Source: Rhodopirellula maiorica SM1
Lineage (GTDB): Bacteria > Planctomycetota > Planctomycetia > Pirellulales > Pirellulaceae
Length of the DNA: 36,456 bases
Reading direction: 5' to 3'
NCBI RefSeq assembly: GCF_000346295.1
Contig: NZ_ANOG01000010.1
Location: 1 to 36,456, forward strand
Shown: piece by piece, positions 32,091-36,456 of the stretch
How the letters are laid out: each line of letters opens with the position of its first letter
How positions within the stretch are numbered: position 1 is the first letter of the stretch
Notes under the pieces: model-generated
What the model was told of the DNA's origin: nothing
What the model saw: only the letters and a program-made list of their open reading frames with translations
Databases searched by the model: none
Position numbers and translations under genes: made by a program

Positions 32091-33641
32091 TTATGTTAGT
32101 TCAAATTCTACGTAGTAACCCGTATGATCCGACACACGCCCATAGGAATGGTCGGTAAACAGTTCCACACCGTTGAGCGATTGCACCCGAGAACCTTTCT
32201 TCAAAAAGATGTAGTCGATCCGGCCATCATGTCCGATCGCTTCGGCAATATTCTGAACACGGTCGTTGTAAACCTGGTCAAATGCTGGTCGGTTTACCGT
32301 CTTGAGATATTGGTCTTCATACTCACTGGAATTCACGATGTGACCATAAGCCTCGGAACCCGCTTTGATATTGAAATCACCACAAATCAGCGTCGCTGTC
32401 ACATTCTCGTCATGACGCTCGTCGGCCCACTGGCGAGTGCGATCAAACTGAGCGTAGAAACCATCCTCAGGCCAGCTTAAATGAGCACTAAACAGGTTGA
32501 CGGGCCCGAAGTACGGAACATGAATTTGCGCCATCACCACGCGACGGGCATGAATGTCAAAGACATCCTGGCTGTCGGACACATACCCCGAATCGGTGGA
32601 CGAAAATTCATGTCGGCTCAGAATCGCAACGCCTTCGCGAAACTTATCAAACCCTAGATGTGAATAGTCGGTGTGTAAGTGATACGGAAGCGGTAGAAAC
32701 GAGTTGATCAACCGCGCGGCATTGGAGGCCCAATCGCCGTGACCATCGTTCCAGTTCTCCGCGACTTCCTGCAGACACACCAGATCGATTTGAAAATCCT
32801 GGATCGCCTGAGCGATTTGCTTGAATTTGTGTTCTTGATCATCTTCCTGGTAGCAATGCAAATTCAACGTCAGCACGCGAAGCGTACTCCGCCGCGCCTG
32901 ATAATTCGCACCATGACAATTGTCCCAGACGACACCCTGATCCGTCTCGGATTCAATCGCGTATTCCACGCGATACGAATGATGAATCGGCAGCCGGGCT
33001 GTCCAAATCTCCCAGCCGTAACGGTTTGGATTCCGCGCCACACTGCCACGAACCAAGTCCCAGTGGTTGGGTCGTTTGAAGCAACGCGTCACGTGGCTCG
33101 TCTTCCACTTGTCGGTCGACCAGTGGATTCGCACATGCTTGGCGTTCAGCGAAGAACGCACCGCCGAATCGATCGACAGTGAGACTTTACCACCCTGCAA
33201 TACCGGATCATAAAACAGGTGCTGGATCGGCACATCGCGATAAACAATGACGCCCGCGTCCGCATCAACCTTGTAATCCAGACCGTGGTTATTGTCCCAA
33301 CACGTTCGCCCCGCGCACTCGTAGCTGACGGAATAACGAATATTCCCCGGCAGCGACTGTTGTGACGTCAAAGGCCGACGTATACAGGCGTACCACAATT
33401 CCGTCTCATCGGGCAACGTGCAGCGATAGGCTGCTTCGTCAACATGCCACTCACCATCCTCGCCGCACCAATGGACCTCTACTTTTTTCTGATAAGACAA
33501 ATTATCGACGCGCACCATAAATGACATTTCCTGCCATGCACCCTGGATGGTTCGCGAGATAATATTTTCGGTATATTCGATTCTAATGTGCTGCATTTGC
33601 GTACTCAAAGCTCCGAGTCTAAACGCGTCCCGTGCCAACAT
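32091..33641 (-). CDS. EEP-family phosphodiesterase with tandem CBM21-like domains
   Basis: 516 aa from ATG 33641 (a second ATG at 33596 is possible). Two beta-sandwich modules precede the enzyme. Module 1 (about 40-127) has 'VRVDNLSYQKKVEVHW' and 'VSYECAGRTCWDNNHGLDY'; module 2 (about 150-250) has 'HWSTDKWKTS' and 'VEYAIES...GVVWDNCHGANY'. Both follow the CBM21 (starch/glycogen-binding) consensus ending W-D-N-N-x-G-x-N-Y. From 254 on is an endonuclease/exonuclease/phosphatase fold: N260 ('LTLNLHC'), E292 ('LQEVAE'), 'SAHLSW', G-D422-F-N424, D476 ('GRIDYIFL') and S504-D505-H506. All catalytic residues are present. The subclass (sphingomyelinase, nuclease or phosphoinositide-like) cannot be fixed. 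No signal peptide. Confidence 0.85.
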   Translation of the reverse strand: MLARDAFRLGALSTQMQHIRIEYTENIISRTIQGAWQEMSFMVRVDNLSYQKKVEVHWCGEDGEWHVDEAAYRCTLPDETELWYACIRRPLTSQQSLPGNIRYSVSYECAGRTCWDNNHGLDYKVDADAGVIVYRDVPIQHLFYDPVLQGGKVSLSIDSAVRSSLNAKHVRIHWSTDKWKTSHVTRCFKRPNHWDLVRGSVARNPNRYGWEIWTARLPIHHSYRVEYAIESETDQGVVWDNCHGANYQARRSTLRVLTLNLHCYQEDDQEHKFKQIAQAIQDFQIDLVCLQEVAENWNDGHGDWASNAARLINSFLPLPYHLHTDYSHLGFDKFREGVAILSRHEFSSTDSGYVSDSQDVFDIHARRVVMAQIHVPYFGPVNLFSAHLSWPEDGFYAQFDRTRQWADERHDENVTATLICGDFNIKAGSEAYGHIVNSSEYEDQYLKTVNRPAFDQVYNDRVQNIAEAIGHDGRIDYIFLKKGSRVQSLNGVELFTDHSYGRVSDHTGYYVEFELT

Positions 33642-34192
33642 TCTTTATATAAAAAATGCATCCCCGGCCCCAAACCAATCCATGTCGAACTTCGCGCCCT
33701 CTATGAATATAGATCGTGATCAGTCGCAATCCGAATAACTTGTAAAATAAGGTTGGGATTTCAATCTTGCCGGCAAGGGCGATTGGCAATTGGTGGGTCC
33801 CAGAGCATCTGCTCGAGCCGTGCGGCATTTCGCCACGCGACCACGACTCAACTCCGTCTTTTAAGTTCACCGATTCCGGCGATGGGCCGCGGCTGTCCGC
33901 ATGTGAAATGCTGCCCGGCGGCACGACGTCCAGAATGATGCAAGCGTTAGCACGTGCGCGGACACGCTGTTCAGCCTCAGAGTCATACGATTGTCATGTA
34001 CCACCGTTTCGTCTGATACCGAAAACCAGCTTGAACGGAAAGCACGATGGATGCTTGCCCGTGTCGCGACAACCATGATGCGTCCGTGGAACCGCGAATC
34101 CGCCATGCGGCGTTTTGTACCGACATCTTTTCATCCGAGGCTCATCTGCAACAATTGCCGCTCAACACTACGCAAACTTGGCGACTTAATTA
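33642..34192. other. Intergenic region, 551 bp
   Basis: No supported gene or clear repeat. The short stretch at 33600-33760 is AT-richer than average and is a plausible promoter region for the EEP-PLD operon reading left. Short frames near 33990-34224 are not protein-like. Confidence 0.45.
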
Positions 34193-34525
34193 ATGAGCGA
34201 ACTACCCAACTGCCCTCAATGTGACGGGGAATACACCTACGAGGACGGTCCACTGCTTGTCTGTCCGAGCTGTGGCCACGAGTGGTCTCCGGCGGACGAA
34301 GCCGCTGCTGCCGAGGAAGCAGCGACTCGCGACGCGAATGGTAACGTGCTCGAAAACGGCGACGCGGTCGTCGTTATCAAAGACCTGAAGTTCAACGGCG
34401 GCGTGGTCAAGGTTGGCACAAAAGTCAAAAACATCCGCATCGTCGACGGTGATCATGACATCGATTGCAAGATCGACGGCATCGGAGCGATGTCGCTGAA
34501 ATCCGAATTCGTCAAAAAAGCCTGA
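34193..34525 (+). CDS. phnA: PhnA/YjdM-family zinc-ribbon protein
   Basis: 110 aa, exact family length. An N-terminal zinc ribbon has C7-x2-C10 ('CPQC') and C24-x2-C27 ('CPSC'). After an Ala/Glu-rich linker, the C-terminal KOW/SH3-like barrel contains '[20 protein letters not shown]' and '[20 protein letters not shown]' and ends '[13 protein letters not shown]', as in E. coli PhnA (YjdM). Despite the historic name, phosphonate hydrolysis is not its accepted role; a link to phosphate or stress response is known but the mechanism is open. Stands alone, no phn operon nearby. The ribosome site is weak. Confidence 0.93.
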   Translation: MSELPNCPQCDGEYTYEDGPLLVCPSCGHEWSPADEAAAAEEAATRDANGNVLENGDAVVVIKDLKFNGGVVKVGTKVKNIRIVDGDHDIDCKIDGIGAMSLKSEFVKKA

Positions 34526-34547
34526 CGTCCTGGATGTGCCGTAGCGT

Positions 34548-34806
34548 GGGCAAACTTGTGCCCTGGCTCCGCCTGGGCACACACTGCCTTGCAGGCTCCT
34601 GCCTGCCGGAATACACAGCTCGTGAGGCGGGAGCCTCGGAAGCAGTGCGTTACCAGGCAGGAGCCTGGGAACGAGAGCGGGCAAACTTGTGCCCTGGCTC
34701 CGCCTGGGCACACACTGCCTTGCAGGCTCCTGCCTGCCGGGAATCACGGCTCAGGAGGCGGGAGCCTCGGAGCAGTGCGTTACCAGGCGGGAGCCTGGGA
34801 ACGAGA
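34548..34806 (+). repeat. 131-bp tandem duplication
   Basis: Unit 1 (about 34548-34676) and unit 2 (about 34679-34806) share GGGCAAACTTGTGCCCTGGC through CTGGGAACGAGA, with only a few differences. Each unit contains nested inverted repeats (GGCAGGAGCC against GGCTCCTGCC, and TGTGCCCTGG against CCTGGGCACA) so each can fold on itself. It lies between phnA and the DUF1552 gene; probably a dispersed element copied in tandem. Confidence 0.85.
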
Positions 34807-35024
34807 AGCGTTGACCACAACTTCGGCAAAAAATCTATGGACTTTGTGGTTTGCTGCGGCGCATTATCGCATAATATATGATATCCGCCCGCCTTCGATC
34901 GCTCCGTAGCACTCCCAAACAGGGGCTTCCTGTCGCGGACGAAGCTCACTCTCCCTCCCAAACGCTTATTCCGACCACCCCCGTTGACGTTGGTGTGCGT
35001 TTCCATTTTGGCTAGAATGTTGTC
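34807..35024. other. Spacer before DUF1552, no gene
   Basis: Remainder of the 499-bp gap after phnA. An AT-rich patch near 34863-34882 could contain the promoter for DUF1552. No other structure seen. Confidence 0.4.
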
Positions 35025-36320
35025 ATGTCAAAACCAAAGAAAAAAAACCTTGATCGCCGACGTTTTGTCCTTCGCTCGGTGGCCGGATCGCTCGCATTGC
35101 CTGGCCTTTCCTCACTGAAAGCCGAGTCGGTTGGTAGCAATTCGGCGGTTCAGAAAACACGCGGCGCAGGCGTTGGGGCTCGACGATTTGTCGCCGTCGG
35201 TAACTTGTTGGGCTTTCAGCAGAAACATTTTTTTCCCGAAACGACGGGCAAAGATTTTGAACAGACCACGCTGCTGAAACCGTTAGCTGAAAACCGCGAC
35301 CAGATCACGGTCTATCGTGGGTTGGATCACGGATTGCGAGGCGGGCATTTCGCGGTGCACACCTTTCTGTCCGGCGTACTGCACCATGAATCAAAACATC
35401 GCCCCAATGGCAACGTTACGATTGACCAATTTATTGCCGATGAGATTGGGGATCAAACGCGGTTCGCATCGTTAACCGTTGGCTCGGAGGGCGGCATTCA
35501 TGGCGGTTGCCAGATGTCGTGGACCAAGTCGGGCGTGCGAGTTCCGCCGATCACCGGCCCCGCGGAATTATTCGAAAAATTGTTTGTTACTGAATCCAAA
35601 GAACGGCGGGCCCAAAAAGTCAAAGCCACCACAGTCAATGCTTCGATTCTCGATTCGATCACCGAAGAAGCGGGAGCACTGTCCAAACAAGTCAATCAAG
35701 AAGACAAAGCGAAGCTGGACGAATACTTCAGTTCAATTCGTGACGTCGAAAAACGGCTGGAAGTACGACGACGTTGGGCCGACCATCCCAAACCAGAAGC
35801 CCCCTTCGAAAAACCGGCCAATACTAACACGGTCGACGATCTTCCGATGCTGTACGAGTTGATCGCGTTGGCGCTGCAAACCGATTCAACGCGGATTGCG
35901 ACGCTGGAAATCGGGGGCAGCTTCTTGCCTCAAAACCTCGGGATCGACAAATCGTATCACAGTCTTTCGCATCATGGGAATGACGAGGAAACAATCGCGC
36001 ATCTAATTACACTCGAGTCATATCAGCTGGAACAATTTGGCAAGTTTCTAACCCGGCTTGCGGGAATCCAAGATGGACAGCAGAGCTTGCTCGATTCGAC
36101 TGCGGTGCTGTTTGGCAGCGGCATGGGCAACGGCAGCTCGCATACCAACACCGATTTACCGATCGTGATGGCGGGCGGTGGCTACGGTCGCGGTGAGTTC
36201 AAGAAAGTTGGCTTGCAGGGCTCGGGCAATGTCCCGTTGTGCAACCTGTTTGTCGACATCGCCCAGCGGATGGGTGTCCAGAAGGAGTCGTTTGGAACCA
36301 GTACCGGTACGCTGTCGTGA
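35025..36320 (+). CDS. DUF1552 Tat-exported protein
   Basis: 431 aa. Twin-arginine signal at the start: 'DRRRFVLRSVAGSLALPGLS' (10-29). The DUF1552 body then shows 'FVAVGNLLGFQQKHFFPETT', 'VYRGLDHGLRGGHFAVHTFL', 'TIDQFIADEIG', 'RDVEKRLEVRRRWADHP', 'LIALALQTDSTRIATLEIGG', 'YHSLSHHGNDEETIAHL' and 'GSGMGNGSSHTNTDLPIVMAGGG'. The family is related to alkaline-phosphatase-like DUF1501 proteins and is abundant in Planctomycetota, usually beside a DUF1592/1588 cytochrome-type partner. No such partner is upstream here, where phnA lies. Function unknown; periplasmic. Complete. No strong ribosome site. Confidence 0.93.
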   Translation: MSKPKKKNLDRRRFVLRSVAGSLALPGLSSLKAESVGSNSAVQKTRGAGVGARRFVAVGNLLGFQQKHFFPETTGKDFEQTTLLKPLAENRDQITVYRGLDHGLRGGHFAVHTFLSGVLHHESKHRPNGNVTIDQFIADEIGDQTRFASLTVGSEGGIHGGCQMSWTKSGVRVPPITGPAELFEKLFVTESKERRAQKVKATTVNASILDSITEEAGALSKQVNQEDKAKLDEYFSSIRDVEKRLEVRRRWADHPKPEAPFEKPANTNTVDDLPMLYELIALALQTDSTRIATLEIGGSFLPQNLGIDKSYHSLSHHGNDEETIAHLITLESYQLEQFGKFLTRLAGIQDGQQSLLDSTAVLFGSGMGNGSSHTNTDLPIVMAGGGYGRGEFKKVGLQGSGNVPLCNLFVDIAQRMGVQKESFGTSTGTLS

Positions 36321-36340
36321 TCGCGATCATGATGGATGCC

Positions 36341-36456
36341 TATCGCTACACTGACCGCCGCTTCACTGGCCGCCGCTTCACTGGCCGCCGCTTCACTGGC
36401 CGCCGCTTCACTGGCCATTGCTTTACTGGCCGTCGCTTCACTGGCCATTGCTTTAC
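36341..36456. repeat. 15-bp tandem repeat (minisatellite), runs off the window
   Basis: At least seven copies of a 15-bp unit, CGCTTCACTGGCCGC and variants with CAT or CGT. Because 15 is a multiple of 3, it keeps frames open: on plus, ATG 36329 opens a frame reading 'MMDAYRYTDRRFTGRRFTG' and on through repeats of R-R-F-T-G; on minus a frame reads repeats of A-S-E-A-A. Either may be a repeat-protein end or chance. The region is cut by the window edge. Confidence 0.85.

Noticed and set aside
34193-34525. phnA as evidence for phosphonate use
   Set aside because: The PhnA/YjdM family is not phosphonoacetate hydrolase, and no phn lyase or transport genes are in the window.
36182-36448. 88-codon minus-strand frame with Ala-Ser-Glu repeats
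   Set aside because: Not called as a gene because it overlaps the DUF1552 end and arises from the 15-bp tandem repeat; kept only as a note under the repeat.
36341-36456. Possible CRISPR array
   Set aside because: Units are contiguous 15-bp repeats without unique spacers and there are no cas genes.

Overview
The window looks like a chromosomal segment of a planctomycete, probably a Pirellulaceae (Rhodopirellula-like) bacterium. The reasons are a Tat-exported DUF1552 protein, a large secreted beta-helix/PDZ protein, moderate GC, long gene-poor spacers, and several families of dispersed intergenic palindromes. This placement is inferred from gene content only. No rRNA, tRNA, CRISPR array, prophage or complete insertion sequence was seen.

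Layout. 1-2627: 3' part of a beta-helix/PDZ/discoidin-like protein. 2628-3049: repeat-rich spacer. 3050-5506: a secreted bicupin, a quinone-oxidoreductase-like MDR enzyme and a divergent HxlR regulator. 5507-6630: a REP-associated tyrosine transposase (RAYT) sitting inside copies of its probable REP palindrome. 6631-17494: a long minus-strand series, transcribed right to left as DoxX-like membrane protein, MarR regulator, alkyl-sulfatase-type metallo-beta-lactamase, RND adaptor, RND pump, a sulfatase/arylsulfotransferase fusion and a QorB-like reductase. Two REP palindromes sit precisely at its internal junctions. 17966-18841: unknown exported protein. 19545-22907: small stress-type genes (DUF892 ferritin-like, ExoD, a Rho_N-like protein, two small membrane proteins) among hairpin-rich spacers. 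23266-24403: azoreductase and a second divergent HxlR. 24569-26242: a dual-specificity-phosphatase domain fused to a macrodomain-like region. 26260-27149: PhnB-type VOC protein and DoxX. 27328-29892: C45-type Ntn acyltransferase and class-III aminotransferase. 30459-33641: a two-gene unit of a phospholipase-D-superfamily protein and an endonuclease/exonuclease/phosphatase (EEP) protein with tandem CBM21-like domains. 34193-34525: PhnA. 34548-34806: a 131-bp tandem repeat. 35025-36320: DUF1552. 36341-end: a 15-bp minisatellite cut by the window edge.

How the genes may work together. The 6631-17494 block reads as a possible sulfate-ester or amphiphile handling and efflux island under MarR control (inference). 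The two HxlR/oxidoreductase pairs resemble the quinone/electrophile sensing circuits known for YodB/AzoR-type regulators, and each spacer holds a dyad that could be the operator. The strongest candidates for undescribed biology are the sulfatase-sulfotransferase fusion, the phosphatase-macrodomain-like fusion, the PLD plus CBM21-EEP pair, and the RAYT with its REP family.
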